The translations under genes and the position numbers were made by a program. Below are positions 9,067 through 17,523 of a DNA stretch of 30,644 nt, piece after piece. The notes below the pieces were generated by a model. That model saw nothing but the letters and a program-made list of their open reading frames with translations, searched no databases and was not told the origin of the DNA. The stretch is from CAZRIZ01 sp964600285 (lineage in GTDB: Bacteria > Patescibacteriota > Saccharimonadia > Saccharimonadales > Saccharimonadaceae): the NCBI GenBank assembly GCA_964600285.1, contig CAZRIZ010000008.1, forward strand, positions 1 through 30,644. Direction: 5' to 3'. Numbering within the stretch: position 1 is the stretch's first letter; each line of letters begins with the position of its first letter.

Positions 9067-9620
9067 AGTTAATTATTGGGCAAGGAAACCCCGGTAAGCA
9101 ATACAGCAAAACCCGCCACAACATAGGCTTTCTGATGATTGATAACTTTGCTAAGTCACAGATGGCAAAATGGCAGGATAAACCCAAATGGCAAGCCGAG
9201 ATCGCCAAGCTCACAATTAATGGCGAAAAAGCGCTCCTCGTTAAGCCAATGTGTTTTTATAACCTGATTGGTCAAGTAGTGCAACAGATTAGCTCCTATT
9301 ATCAAATAGACACATCTGAGGACTTACTGGTAATATGCGATGATCTAGCTCTTGACTTCGGCACCATTCGAGTTCGAAAACAGGGAAGTGATGGCGGCAA
9401 CAACGGCTTGAAATCAATAATCTCGCACACTGGTCAAGAATTTTGGAGAATTCGCATCGGTACTAAAAACAATTTAACCACCAAAATAGATAACGCCGAC
9501 TTCGTACTATCAAAAATGTCGCTTCGTGAGCGACAAATGTTAAAAAATACCTCAAAGACTGTTGACGAGCTAATTCAGAAATTTGTAAATAAAACTATCT
9601 CCGAAACGTCGATTAATTAA
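9063..9620 (+). CDS. pth: Peptidyl-tRNA hydrolase
   Basis: 185 aa, complete. It releases tRNA from prematurely dropped peptidyl-tRNA. The N-terminal GQGNPGKQYSKTRHN motif gives Asn9 and the catalytic His19. The DDLALDFGTIRVRKQGSDGGNNGLKSI block is split over residues ~98-123 and holds the catalytic-pocket Asp and Asn. In the motif that normally reads F-M-N-L-S-G the sequence is FYNLIG: Tyr66 replaces the usual Met while Asn67 is kept. It overlaps gpmI by 4 nt and ends just before a strong terminator. Confidence 0.95.
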   Translation: MKLIIGQGNPGKQYSKTRHNIGFLMIDNFAKSQMAKWQDKPKWQAEIAKLTINGEKALLVKPMCFYNLIGQVVQQISSYYQIDTSEDLLVICDDLALDFGTIRVRKQGSDGGNNGLKSIISHTGQEFWRIRIGTKNNLTTKIDNADFVLSKMSLRERQMLKNTSKTVDELIQKFVNKTISETSIN

Positions 9621-9628
9621 TTTTTCAA

Positions 9629-9673
9629 CCAAAAAGCGCTAGGTAAGGGTGGGCATCACCTAGCGCTTTTTGG
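9629..9673. terminator. Strong bidirectional terminator between pth and the minus-strand ncRNA
   Basis: A perfect 16-bp inverted repeat (CCAAAAAGCGCTAGGT and its complement) with a 13-nt loop. The A5/T5 ends give a U-run on either strand, so it can end pth on plus and the convergent RNA on minus. Confidence 0.88.
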
Positions 9674-9862
9674 CTCCTCAACACACCACCATGGCTCTCC
9701 AGAAGAGTCCCGAGAAGCGTGACCCACCTCACATTATAGGGGTCCGCCGGTTGAGGAGGTTATAACACACAGCAAATTAAAAGATAGGGGAAAGAATTAT
9801 GATTTGTTGTGTGCTAAACTATTTTTGGAGGTTCAATTAATGGCCTCTCAAGTGCCATCAAT
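9629..9862 (-). ncRNA. Candidate structured ncRNA, ~234 nt, class unknown
   Basis: No ORF of note lies here, but the minus strand has a full promoter (9869-9897) and a terminator at the other end. Predicted pairings by eye, in transcript order: ATGGC with GCCAT near the 5' end; a 12-bp stem (9802-9813 with 9766-9777, one G-T) with a pyrimidine-rich loop; and a 9-bp stem (9750-9758 with 9674-9682) enclosing two hairpins (9721-9725/9740-9744 and 9693-9710). I searched by eye for tmRNA, RNase P and SRP core motifs and saw none. The promoter is back-to-back with that of dprA. Confidence 0.6.
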
Positions 9863-9868
9863 ACTTAC

Positions 9869-9897
9869 ATTGTAGCATATTGTGTAATTAATGTCAA
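9869..9897 (-). promoter_or_regulatory. Promoter of the minus-strand ncRNA
   Basis: On minus: TTGACA (9892-9897), 17-bp spacer ending in TGC, TACAAT (9869-9874). This is a consensus -35, optimal spacing and extended -10. The expected start is near 9862. Confidence 0.8.
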
Positions 9898-9911
9898 CTA
9901 TATTATAATAA

Positions 9912-10772
9912 ATGTTAAGTATAAGCAATATCACACCAGATAAGAATCCATTTTTAAGCCGGCTTTGTGACATTTACAACCCGCCAAAAAGCCTTTATTT
10001 TTATGGTGAATTACCAGAAAAACGCACACCAAGTGTTGCCATAGTTGGATCACGCAAACCAACTGCTTACGGTAGGGACATGGCAGAAAAATTTGCCTAT
10101 GCGCTAGCTGAGAGAGGAATTGTAATCGTTAGCGGCCTAGCGCTTGGTATAGACGCCATAGCGCACCGCGCCTGTCTAAAAGCCAAGGGCACGACCCTAG
10201 CAGTTCTGGGAGGGGGCCTAAATGATATAACACCCAGAAGCAACCAGCCACTTGGGCGAGAAATTTTAGCCAGAGGCGGGGCAATCTTAAGTGAGTACGA
10301 GCCAGATGCGCCAGTATTACCACATCAATTCTTAGAAAGAAACCGATTAGTCAGCGGTTTAGCAGACGCTGTTATTATAATTGAAGCCGCCAAACGTAGT
10401 GGGACGCTCTCAACAGCCGCTCACGCCCTGCAACAAGGTCGTGACGTATTTGCCATACCAGGGAATTTAACTAGTCTAAACTCAGTAGGATGCAATAATC
10501 TTATCAAGCAAGGAGCAACTTTACTATCAGACGCCCAACAGATCTTTGATATGTTCAGACTGTCAGACCAAGTAGAAACTACTAGCCTAAAGCCAGAACT
10601 TGACCCAATCGACCAGGAAATAGTTGATTTAATCGCTAAAGGACAACAAAGTGGAGATGAAATACTAAAACAACTTAAACTTGATCCGGCCAATTTTAAC
10701 TTTCACCTAACAATGCTAGAGCTACAAGGTGTTATTAAAGCGCTAGGCAATAATCAATGGTCACTGCTTTAG
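9912..10772 (+). CDS. dprA: DNA-processing protein DprA (Smf)
   Basis: 286 aa. It loads RecA on incoming single-stranded DNA during natural transformation. The Rossmann-type core shows VGSRKPTAYG (residues 45-54), SGLALGIDAIAH (~74-85) and the later GTLSTAAHAL and IPGNL motifs. A C-terminal winged helix (~228-286) is present, while the N-terminal SAM domain of longer homologues is absent. Its presence fits DNA uptake as a nucleotide or gene source in a small-genome bacterium (inference). There is no ribosome site. TATATT (9899-9904) or TATAAT (9904-9909) lies immediately before the ATG, so the mRNA is probably leaderless. Confidence 0.95.
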   Translation: MLSISNITPDKNPFLSRLCDIYNPPKSLYFYGELPEKRTPSVAIVGSRKPTAYGRDMAEKFAYALAERGIVIVSGLALGIDAIAHRACLKAKGTTLAVLGGGLNDITPRSNQPLGREILARGGAILSEYEPDAPVLPHQFLERNRLVSGLADAVIIIEAAKRSGTLSTAAHALQQGRDVFAIPGNLTSLNSVGCNNLIKQGATLLSDAQQIFDMFRLSDQVETTSLKPELDPIDQEIVDLIAKGQQSGDEILKQLKLDPANFNFHLTMLELQGVIKALGNNQWSLL

Positions 10773-10801
10773 TTGCAAACTTGGCAAAAACAACTTAGAA
10801 T
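10773..10801 (+). promoter_or_regulatory. Promoter of topA, leaderless arrangement
   Basis: TTGCAA (10773-10778), 17-bp spacer, TAGAAT (10796-10801). The predicted start near 10808 is 2 nt before the ATG at 10810. Confidence 0.65.
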
Positions 10802-10809
10802 GAAGCGTT

Positions 10810-12999
10810 ATGAAGAATTTGGTTATCGTTGAAAGCCCCGCTAAGTCTAAAACTATCAGNNNNNNNNNNNNNNNNNNNNNNNNNNNNNNNNNNNNNNNNN
10901 NNNNNNNNNNNNNNNNNNNNNNNNNNNNNNNNNNNNNNNNNNNNNNNNNNNNNNNNNNNTGGCATTTAGCAGAAGTACTGAAATTAGACCAAAAAACCAC
11001 GAAGCGAATTGTTTTTCACGAAATCACCAAACCGGCCATCGAAGAAGCCATCAAGAACCCTCGAAGTGTTGACATGAAACTAGTTGAGGCACAGCAAGCT
11101 AGGCAGATATTAGATCGATTAGTTGGCTTTGAGTTGTCGCCAGTTATTTGGCAAAAAGTTCCTGGCGGTAAGAGTGCTGGGCGAGTACAGTCGCCAGCTG
11201 TACGACTAGTGGCTGAACGAGAAGATGAAATTAAAGAGTTTATAAGCGATTTTGACTTTAAGGTTGAAGCGAGCTTAGAGACTAACTTAACAGAGTTTAA
11301 GGCCGAACTAGCGAAAAACTTAAAAGAAGAGGCAGAAGCTCACGAATTCTTAGATAAACTCAATCAGGCCAAGTTGACAATTATGGCAGTCGAGAACAAA
11401 CCGTCAGAACGAAATCCTCAAGCGCCATTTACCACCAGCGCCCTGCAACAGACCGCCAATGCTAAACTTGGTTTCAGCTCCAAGCAAACCATGTCAAGCG
11501 CACAAAGACTATATCAGGCCGGTCATATTACTTATATGAGAACTGACTCGGTAAATCTGAGTGGTGTGTTCTTAAAGGCTACACACGATTTTGTCAGCGC
11601 AACTTACGGCGAAGACTACGTTAAAATCCGTAAGTTTCGCACTAAGTCAGCAGGAGCACAAGAGGCTCACGAAGCTATTCGACCCACTAATATTAAATCC
11701 CTCAAGGCAGGCGCAAGCGCTACTGATCAAAGATTGTATGATTTAATTCGTAAGCGCACTCTAGCCAGCCAAATGGCACCAGCCAAAATTGAAAAGACGG
11801 TAGTCAGTATATCTTTAGATAACGACAAAAGAAGCCTGATCGCTAACGGCGAAGTAGTGTTATTTGATGGGTTCTTAAAAGTCTGGGGAAATAGCGAAAT
11901 GGGCAACAAGCTACCGAATTTGAAAATCGGCGACAATCCATTATTAGTCCGAGCAAGCGCCAAGCAAACCTTTAAAAAAGCGCCAGCTCGTTACACCGAG
12001 GGGAGCTTGGTTAAGAAGCTAGAAGAACTGGGCATCGGACGACCAAGCACTTATGCCACTATTGTAGATACCATACAAAGCCGAAATTATGTTGAAAAGG
12101 GTGTTGATGCTGGCGAGAAACGTAGCGTCATAGTCCTAAAAAGTGATGGAAAAAGCGTTAATCGAGAGATTATGGAAGAAAATTACGGCTCAAACAAAGG
12201 GCGTCTAGTCTCAACAGCCATTGGCAAGATGATTAGCGACTTTCTGATTAATCATTTTAACCAAGTTGTTGATTATAACTTTACCGCCAACATAGAAAGC
12301 GAGTTTGACGAAGTCGCTCGAGGCGAGCTAGATAGAAACAAAATGTTAAAAGATTTTTACCAACCTTTTCACGCACTAGTGATAAGCTCTAAAGATGTAA
12401 AAAGGTCTGATGTGGCCAATGTTCGCTTGGTTGGCCAAGATCCAAAGACCAAAGAACCAATTTACGCAAGGTTTGGTCGATTTGGACCAATGTTGCAAAT
12501 GGGTGACGGCAAAGATGATAGCAAGCCCCGTTTTGTGCCGATGCCAAAAGGCACTAAAATTGAGAGCGTCACTCTAGAAGAAGCGGTTGAAGCATTTAAG
12601 TTACCGAGAAACCTTGGAAAGACCAAAGATGGAGATGGCGTAAAGGTTAATGTTGGTCGATTTGGTCCATACGCTCAAGTAGGCAAGACTAACGTTAGTA
12701 TTAAGCCACATGATCCAATGACAATATCTCTCAAAGAAGTTCTAGAACTCTACGACGACAAACTCAAAAAAGATGCTGATAAGATAGTTGCCGACTGGAA
12801 CAGTATTAAAATTATTCGTGGACCTTATGGTCCATACGTCACCGACGGTAAAAAGAATGCTAAAATTGCTAAGTCGCAAGATCCGACCAAGCTCACCGAA
12901 ACTGAAGCTCGTGAACTACTAGATAAGGCACCAAATAAGTCGCGTAGTAAAAAACGACCTGGCAGGAAAACTACTAAATCCAAGGCCACAAAAAAGTAA
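10810..12999 (+). CDS. topA: DNA topoisomerase I, interrupted by an assembly gap
   Basis: Type IA topoisomerase that relaxes negative supercoils. The N-terminal Toprim start VIVESPAKSKTI is visible. 100 Ns (10860-10959) then remove the rest of the Toprim domain, including the DxDxEG metal motif; about 75 codons are expected there. Frame is kept across the N-run. After the gap come VEAQQARQILDRLVGF and the active-site motif TYMRTDS (Tyr at 11533-11535). Three C-terminal topoisomerase repeats are seen as RFGRFGPMLQ, VGRFGPYAQVG and RGPYGPYVTDG. There are no Cys zinc fingers; a Lys/Arg-rich tail of ~25 residues ends the protein. Confidence 0.95.
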   Translation: MKNLVIVESPAKSKTIXXXXXXXXXXXXXXXXXXXXXXXXXXXXXXXXXXWHLAEVLKLDQKTTKRIVFHEITKPAIEEAIKNPRSVDMKLVEAQQARQILDRLVGFELSPVIWQKVPGGKSAGRVQSPAVRLVAEREDEIKEFISDFDFKVEASLETNLTEFKAELAKNLKEEAEAHEFLDKLNQAKLTIMAVENKPSERNPQAPFTTSALQQTANAKLGFSSKQTMSSAQRLYQAGHITYMRTDSVNLSGVFLKATHDFVSATYGEDYVKIRKFRTKSAGAQEAHEAIRPTNIKSLKAGASATDQRLYDLIRKRTLASQMAPAKIEKTVVSISLDNDKRSLIANGEVVLFDGFLKVWGNSEMGNKLPNLKIGDNPLLVRASAKQTFKKAPARYTEGSLVKKLEELGIGRPSTYATIVDTIQSRNYVEKGVDAGEKRSVIVLKSDGKSVNREIMEENYGSNKGRLVSTAIGKMISDFLINHFNQVVDYNFTANIESEFDEVARGELDRNKMLKDFYQPFHALVISSKDVKRSDVANVRLVGQDPKTKEPIYARFGRFGPMLQMGDGKDDSKPRFVPMPKGTKIESVTLEEAVEAFKLPRNLGKTKDGDGVKVNVGRFGPYAQVGKTNVSIKPHDPMTISLKEVLELYDDKLKKDADKIVADWNSIKIIRGPYGPYVTDGKKNAKIAKSQDPTKLTETEARELLDKAPNKSRSKKRPGRKTTKSKATKK
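10860..10959. other. Scaffold gap (100 N) inside topA
   Basis: Exactly 100 Ns, a placeholder. Comparison with type IA topoisomerases suggests ~220-230 bp missing; frame continuity requires a length of 1 modulo 3. Confidence 0.95.
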
Positions 13000-13055
13000 T
13001 TCCTAATTTTATTACAAAGATATTAGTAAACTTTGTATTGCAAAGGTCTATTTTG

Positions 13056-13064
13056 TGATATAAT
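13056..13064 (+). promoter_or_regulatory. Distal extended -10 upstream of the sigma4/HARE gene
   Basis: TGATATAAT, with TTGCAA 15 bp upstream of its TATAAT. It would give a ~106-nt leader. It may be a second promoter or an unused match. Confidence 0.4.
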
Positions 13065-13109
13065 TATCTTTAATACAATATTTTTTGACGACACAGTAAC
13101 TATCATTGC

Positions 13110-13137
13110 TTGACAAAGTTGGTGTGCAATCTATAAA
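13110..13137 (+). promoter_or_regulatory. Proximal promoter of the sigma4/HARE gene
   Basis: TTGACA (13110-13115), 16-bp spacer, TATAAA (13132-13137). The predicted start near 13144 gives a ~33-nt leader with a purine-rich GAGAGGA stretch before the ATG at 13177. Confidence 0.7.
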
Positions 13138-13176
13138 ATATTTTAAAGAATAAGGCAAGAGAGGATAGATAGACTA

Positions 13177-14229
13177 ATGACCAGCCCAAAGTCATCGGTG
13201 GAGCAACTTGATTTAAGCCAAACTACAAATAATATTTTGCAAGTTATTGGACAAGATCGAGAAAAAGAAATTATTGTGCGCCGTTTTGGCTTAAAGGATC
13301 GCAAAGAGACTTTAGAGCAAATTGGCGGATTTTTAGACATAACTCGTGAACGTGTCAGACAACTCGAAAAGGCCATTGTTATTAGATTAAAAATTGCCTC
13401 GGAAGACAAAAAGATTAACGGTCTTGCGCAAGCTGAAAAAGTTATTATCCGTAATTTGATTGAGCTCGGACGAGTTGCTAGGGTGGGCGAATTGACCGAC
13501 AAGCTCATGGGGAGGCCTTCGACTGCGGTGGAGCAGTCCCAGATTGCTTTTATAGCCGAGATTAGTGACCAGCTAACTACTATCGATGAAAATGATAATT
13601 ATCATTACGCTGTCGGAATTCTAGACTATGGTGACAAGAAAGCAGTTAGAAAACGTGTTGACGAAATAGTTGACGTGATTAAGAAAAACCAGAAGCCCAT
13701 TACACTAGACGAGCTCGACAACAAACTCAACTACGAACACCCAAGTCACATCACAGCACTAGCCAAGGTTTCCAAGAAGCTGGCGACCCTAAACGATGTT
13801 TGGGGTTTAATCAAATGGCCAGAAGTCAACCCAAAGAATATCAAAGACAAAATCTATGTCATATTAAACCAAACCAAGAAACCAATGCACTTCTCGGAGA
13901 TTAATCAAGCCATAAAAGAGGGTGACTTCAAGCGTAAAAATGTTACCAAGCAAGCCGTTCACAACGAACTGATTAAAGACGGTCGCTTTGTCTTAATAGG
14001 CCGAGGCATCTACGCACTATCGGAGTGGGGATTCAAAAAGGGAACTGTAGCCGATGTAATTACCGATGTTTTGAAAAATAGCAAAGAACCTATGAATCGG
14101 GACGAAATCGTCAAGCAGGTACTAAAACGACGCAAGGTTAAAGAAACCACCGTTCTGCTGAATCTACAATCTAGACCAGAGTTCAAGCGGGTAGCTAAAG
14201 CTACTTACGCCTATGAACCTGTGAAATAG
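13177..14229 (+). CDS. Sigma-70 region 4 domain fused to HARE-type winged helices
   Basis: 350 aa. Residues ~28-70 read as a sigma-70 region 4 helix-turn-helix (REKEIIVRRFGL, then ITRERVRQLEKAI), the part of sigma factors that reads the -35 element. No region 2 is present, so this is not a complete sigma factor. After a linker come three winged-helix-like segments: ~155-215, ~218-285 (HARE-HTH, similar to the RNA polymerase delta subunit; KIYVILNQTKKPMHFSEI) and ~288-347. It probably acts with RNA polymerase at promoters, as an accessory subunit or regulator; the role is inference. It sits alone between topA and the TraG-like gene, with its own consensus promoter. Confidence 0.75.
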   Translation: MTSPKSSVEQLDLSQTTNNILQVIGQDREKEIIVRRFGLKDRKETLEQIGGFLDITRERVRQLEKAIVIRLKIASEDKKINGLAQAEKVIIRNLIELGRVARVGELTDKLMGRPSTAVEQSQIAFIAEISDQLTTIDENDNYHYAVGILDYGDKKAVRKRVDEIVDVIKKNQKPITLDELDNKLNYEHPSHITALAKVSKKLATLNDVWGLIKWPEVNPKNIKDKIYVILNQTKKPMHFSEINQAIKEGDFKRKNVTKQAVHNELIKDGRFVLIGRGIYALSEWGFKKGTVADVITDVLKNSKEPMNRDEIVKQVLKRRKVKETTVLLNLQSRPEFKRVAKATYAYEPVK

Positions 14230-14330
14230 TAGCAATAGAAACTATTAGCATTGTTTATCAGTGATAAAAAACCAGTAGCTACCGTGCAGGTTTCCTGTGC
14301 CATGTTTTGCAAAAAGCTCGCGCTAACCCC

Positions 14331-14359
14331 TTGATTTCCAGATAAAAATATGCTAGAGT
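14331..14359 (+). promoter_or_regulatory. Promoter of the TraG-like ATPase gene
   Basis: TTGATT (14331-14336), 17-bp spacer ending in TGC, TAGAGT (14354-14359). The start would be ~4 nt before the ATG at 14370. A TATAAT directly touching that ATG (14364-14369) is too close to serve this start codon. Confidence 0.55.
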
Positions 14360-14369
14360 TAGTTATAAT

Positions 14370-17120
14370 ATGCCTGTCTTATTTGCATCAATCATTGGCA
14401 CTCTTTTCACATTTTTATTAAATTGGTACGTTTGGATGCCAATCGTAATCGTTTTGGTATTTTTAACATGGCGCAATTATGAAAAGCTTAACCAAATCGC
14501 AGAAACAACCGATGACAACGTTCTTCTACTTTTAGAAATACCAAAGACTAATGATAAGTCTGAACTAGCGGCCGAGCAAATGTTCGCTAGTTTGCACGGT
14601 ATTTTACGCGAAGAAATTAAGGGTATGACAACCAAGCAAGAGCACTTGAGTTTTGAAATTGCCTCTGTTAAAGGGCAAATCCGTTTTTACATTTGTACTC
14701 CCAAGCATCTGCGAAACTTTGTTGAAGGACAGGTATATGCTCAATACCCAACGGTCCAAATTACGCTAGCAGACGATGATTATACCGCCAACGCCAATCA
14801 CCCAGTTGTTTATACTTCTGAGCTGACTCTAACTGATGAAGAATACTTGCCAATTAAAACTTTCGCGGGCTTTGAGGTTGACCCGCTCGCTGGTATTACC
14901 GGCACTCTCGCTAAGTTAGAGGACAGTAATGAGGAGCTTTGGGTGCAAATTCTAATTAGACCAATTGCCGATGATTGGCATAAACAGTCCGAATCGTGGA
15001 TTAAAAAAATCAGAGATGGTGGCACGAAATCTAGTATTGATTGGCGCTGGATTAGTGAGCTGCTTGAAGTACTTTGGAAGCCACCTGAAGAAGGGGAGAG
15101 CACTAAGACGGTTGAGATATCGGAGCGAGACAAAACTCGCATCAGCGAGGCTGAGAAGAAGGCAAATAAGCTGGGTTATAGGGTAAAAATTCAATTAGCC
15201 TACACGGGTGACGATCAAGAAAGCGCTCGACTCAGGATGCAAGCACTGGTGGGAACCTTTAAACAATTTAACAGCACAAATCTAAATGGCTTCGTGATGA
15301 AGAAGACTTCTTTTGATCAGAGTAGCGTAGCTCGTTTTAGAAACCGGTCGTTTTCACAAACCGATGGCTTTATTCTTAACATTGAAGAACTAGCTAGTGT
15401 TTACCACCTACCACACACTAACGTTGAGACCCCAAACATAGTTTGGGCATCGTCCAAAACAGCCGAACCACCATCAAAATTACCAGTAATTAGACCAAGC
15501 GACCCCGTCAACCAAGAAGTTTCCGCTTTTGGTTTAACAAACTTCCGAGGCATTCATCATCAATTTGGTATGTTAAGACGCGATCGATCACGTCATCTTT
15601 ATATTATCGGGCAGACTGGCGCTGGAAAGTCAGGAACTTTGGAGCTTTTAGCATTAAGCGATATTTACCACAACCAAGGATATGCCATAATTGACCCACA
15701 CGGCGATTTTGCAATCGATAACATGAAATTTATACCAGAGCGTCGTATCAAAGACGTGGTATATTTTAACCCAGCCGATACTGCTTTCCCAGTTGGATTT
15801 AACCCTCTAGAGGTAACCCACCAAGGGCAACGAATCTTGATCGCCTCTGAAGTGATTGGCGTTTTGAAGAGAATGTTCGGCGATTCTTGGGGACCAAGAT
15901 TGGAACATATTTTACGATTCACGCTATTAGCTCTTCTCGAGAGACCTGGCACGACCATGCTTGACATAACTAGAATGCTAACCGACAAAGATTTCCGTAA
16001 AGAAACTTTGAACTATGTTAATGACGCCGTTGTTTTACAATTTTGGAAGAAAGAATTTGCTAGTTGGAACGAAAAATATGAAACTGAAGCGGTCGCACCA
16101 GTACTAAACAAAGTCGGCGCCTTTACTGCCAACTCAATCATTCGTAACATTATTGGTCAACCAAAATCCACCTTTAACATTAGACAGATTATGGACGAAG
16201 GTAAAATCTTGGTAGTAAACCTATCTAAGGGCTTGATTGGCGAAGACAACGCCGCTATTTTGGGTTCTTTTCTAGTGACTAAAATTCAACTGGCTGCGAT
16301 GAGCCGTTCTGATATCACAAACATTGCCGATCGTCGACCATTCTATCTTTATGTTGATGAGTTTCAGAACTTTGCAACCGATTCATTCGCTACAATTTTA
16401 TCGGAGGCACGCAAGTACGGCCTTAATCTAACGGTTGCTAACCAGTACATCGCTCAAATGCAAGACAGCGTACGCGACGCCGTCTTCGGTAACGTCGGTT
16501 CGATTATTTCCTTCCGCGTCTCAGCTGACGATGCACCAATTTTAGCCAAGCAATTTGAACCTCAATTTGAAGCACAGGACTTACTTAGTATGCATAACCG
16601 ACACTTTATAACCAGCATGATTATCGGTGGTGAAAAACAGCCCGCTTTCTCGGCCACCACACTAACTTTACCCGAATCGAGACAAGATTATTCCGCTAAG
16701 ATTATCGAATGGAGCCGCCACAGTTACGCTCGAACACGTGAGGATGTCGAAAAAGAAATCCAAAGTTCAATTAAGATACCAGAACAATTTAACACTCCAT
16801 CACGCCAACGTTTCAACGAAGCTAGACAGGACAATAAAGGAGGAGCCGCCCCATGGAGCCAACGACGAAATAGACAGCCGTCTAATAGCTTTGATGCACG
16901 AAGGGTCAGCCCAAATACTTTAGCTAGCGCGCAAGAATCAACCGAGAAAAAGATAAACACAAATCAACTGAAGGACTTAAAAGCTATGTTGGGTAACTCA
17001 GCCATCGTAAATAACAGCGAGCAAGCGGAGAAGGGCGGGGTAGCCTTTGGCAGTGCTAGCGGCAAATCACAAAAAAGCGGCTTTTCAACACGAAAACAAA
17101 GACCACGAACCAGGAATTAA
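14370..17120 (+). CDS. Membrane-anchored TraG/VirB4-like P-loop ATPase
   Basis: 916 aa. A hydrophobic N terminus (residues ~3-33) anchors it in the membrane. A ~370-residue region of unassigned fold precedes the ATPase domain, which has Walker A GQTGAGKS (414-421) and Walker B LYVDEFQNF (D663, E664). Between them lies IIDPHGDFA, typical of TraG/HerA-type DNA or protein pumps, and NQYIAQM after Walker B fits the family sensor region. The last ~170 residues are polar and probably disordered, with a basic end. It resembles the type IV secretion/conjugation coupling ATPases found as single genes in Patescibacteria. No other transfer genes are nearby, so a role in conjugation is not shown; pilus or surface export work is equally possible. 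Confidence 0.8.
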   Translation: MPVLFASIIGTLFTFLLNWYVWMPIVIVLVFLTWRNYEKLNQIAETTDDNVLLLLEIPKTNDKSELAAEQMFASLHGILREEIKGMTTKQEHLSFEIASVKGQIRFYICTPKHLRNFVEGQVYAQYPTVQITLADDDYTANANHPVVYTSELTLTDEEYLPIKTFAGFEVDPLAGITGTLAKLEDSNEELWVQILIRPIADDWHKQSESWIKKIRDGGTKSSIDWRWISELLEVLWKPPEEGESTKTVEISERDKTRISEAEKKANKLGYRVKIQLAYTGDDQESARLRMQALVGTFKQFNSTNLNGFVMKKTSFDQSSVARFRNRSFSQTDGFILNIEELASVYHLPHTNVETPNIVWASSKTAEPPSKLPVIRPSDPVNQEVSAFGLTNFRGIHHQFGMLRRDRSRHLYIIGQTGAGKSGTLELLALSDIYHNQGYAIIDPHGDFAIDNMKFIPERRIKDVVYFNPADTAFPVGFNPLEVTHQGQRILIASEVIGVLKRMFGDSWGPRLEHILRFTLLALLERPGTTMLDITRMLTDKDFRKETLNYVNDAVVLQFWKKEFASWNEKYETEAVAPVLNKVGAFTANSIIRNIIGQPKSTFNIRQIMDEGKILVVNLSKGLIGEDNAAILGSFLVTKIQLAAMSRSDITNIADRRPFYLYVDEFQNFATDSFATILSEARKYGLNLTVANQYIAQMQDSVRDAVFGNVGSIISFRVSADDAPILAKQFEPQFEAQDLLSMHNRHFITSMIIGGEKQPAFSATTLTLPESRQDYSAKIIEWSRHSYARTREDVEKEIQSSIKIPEQFNTPSRQRFNEARQDNKGGAAPWSQRRNRQPSNSFDARRVSPNTLASAQESTEKKINTNQLKDLKAMLGNSAIVNNSEQAEKGGVAFGSASGKSQKSGFSTRKQRPRTRN

Positions 17121-17171
17121 TCAAAAACACAAGCTACTACTGTATTATTTTGATAACTTTAACTATCAGGA

Positions 17172-17220
17172 CAAAAAGCGAACATTTGTTCTATTTTGTG
17201 AGGAGCTTAATCGCTTTTTG
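17172..17220. terminator. Bidirectional terminator after the TraG-like gene
   Basis: A 9-bp perfect stem (CAAAAAGCG with CGCTTTTTG) and a 31-nt loop, with an A/T run on both sides. It can also serve the small minus-strand ORF at 17275-17412. The loop contains a near-palindrome (CGAACATTTGTTCT, 17179-17192). Confidence 0.6.
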
Positions 17221-17274
17221 AACTTTTAGCACAGTGGAAGCTTTTTTTAAAACGGCCAACAATTAAAAATCGCC

Positions 17275-17412
17275 TTAGTGACCATTAGGTAGTTTTACGA
17301 CCATAGCTTGACATTCATTACCAACTTTAGATATTCTGGGCCTAATAGGATGTCCGGCAATAGTGACACAGGGGAGTAAAGAATCGTTACCACGATCTTT
17401 GAGAGTTTTCAT
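17275..17412 (-). CDS. Small ORF, 45 aa, hypothetical
   Basis: ATG at 17412 to TAA at 17275. AAAGGAT lies ~10 nt before the ATG, and a promoter-like pair (17495-17523) lies upstream. The peptide begins MKTLKDRGND and ends VKLPNGH, with two Cys and no membrane segment; its composition looks protein-like rather than random. No family was recognised. It lies in an otherwise empty 900-bp region and shares a terminator with the convergent TraG-like gene. Confidence 0.4.
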   Translation of the reverse strand: MKTLKDRGNDSLLPCVTIAGHPIRPRISKVGNECQAMVVKLPNGH

Positions 17413-17494
17413 ATTATTTTTTATCCTTTTTCATGAGTTAGTTATTACATTTCTATATATAACATAACGTCGCACAATATATCTTTTACGTACT

Positions 17495-17523
17495 ATAATA
17501 TTCTTTGCTTACATGAGACTTAA
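17495..17523 (-). promoter_or_regulatory. Possible promoter of the 45-aa ORF
   Basis: On minus: TTAAGT (17518-17523), 17-bp spacer, TATTAT (17495-17500). The -35 is weak. It predicts an ~76-nt leader. Confidence 0.35.

Noticed and set aside
14364..14369. TATAAT touching the ATG of the TraG-like gene as its promoter
   Set aside because: Transcription would start inside the gene; TTGATT-17-TAGAGT a few bases upstream fits better.
17179..17192. LexA/SOS-box-like palindrome CGAACATTTGTTCT
   Set aside because: It lies in the loop of the terminator after the TraG-like gene with no gene start nearby on either strand, so a regulatory role is not supported.
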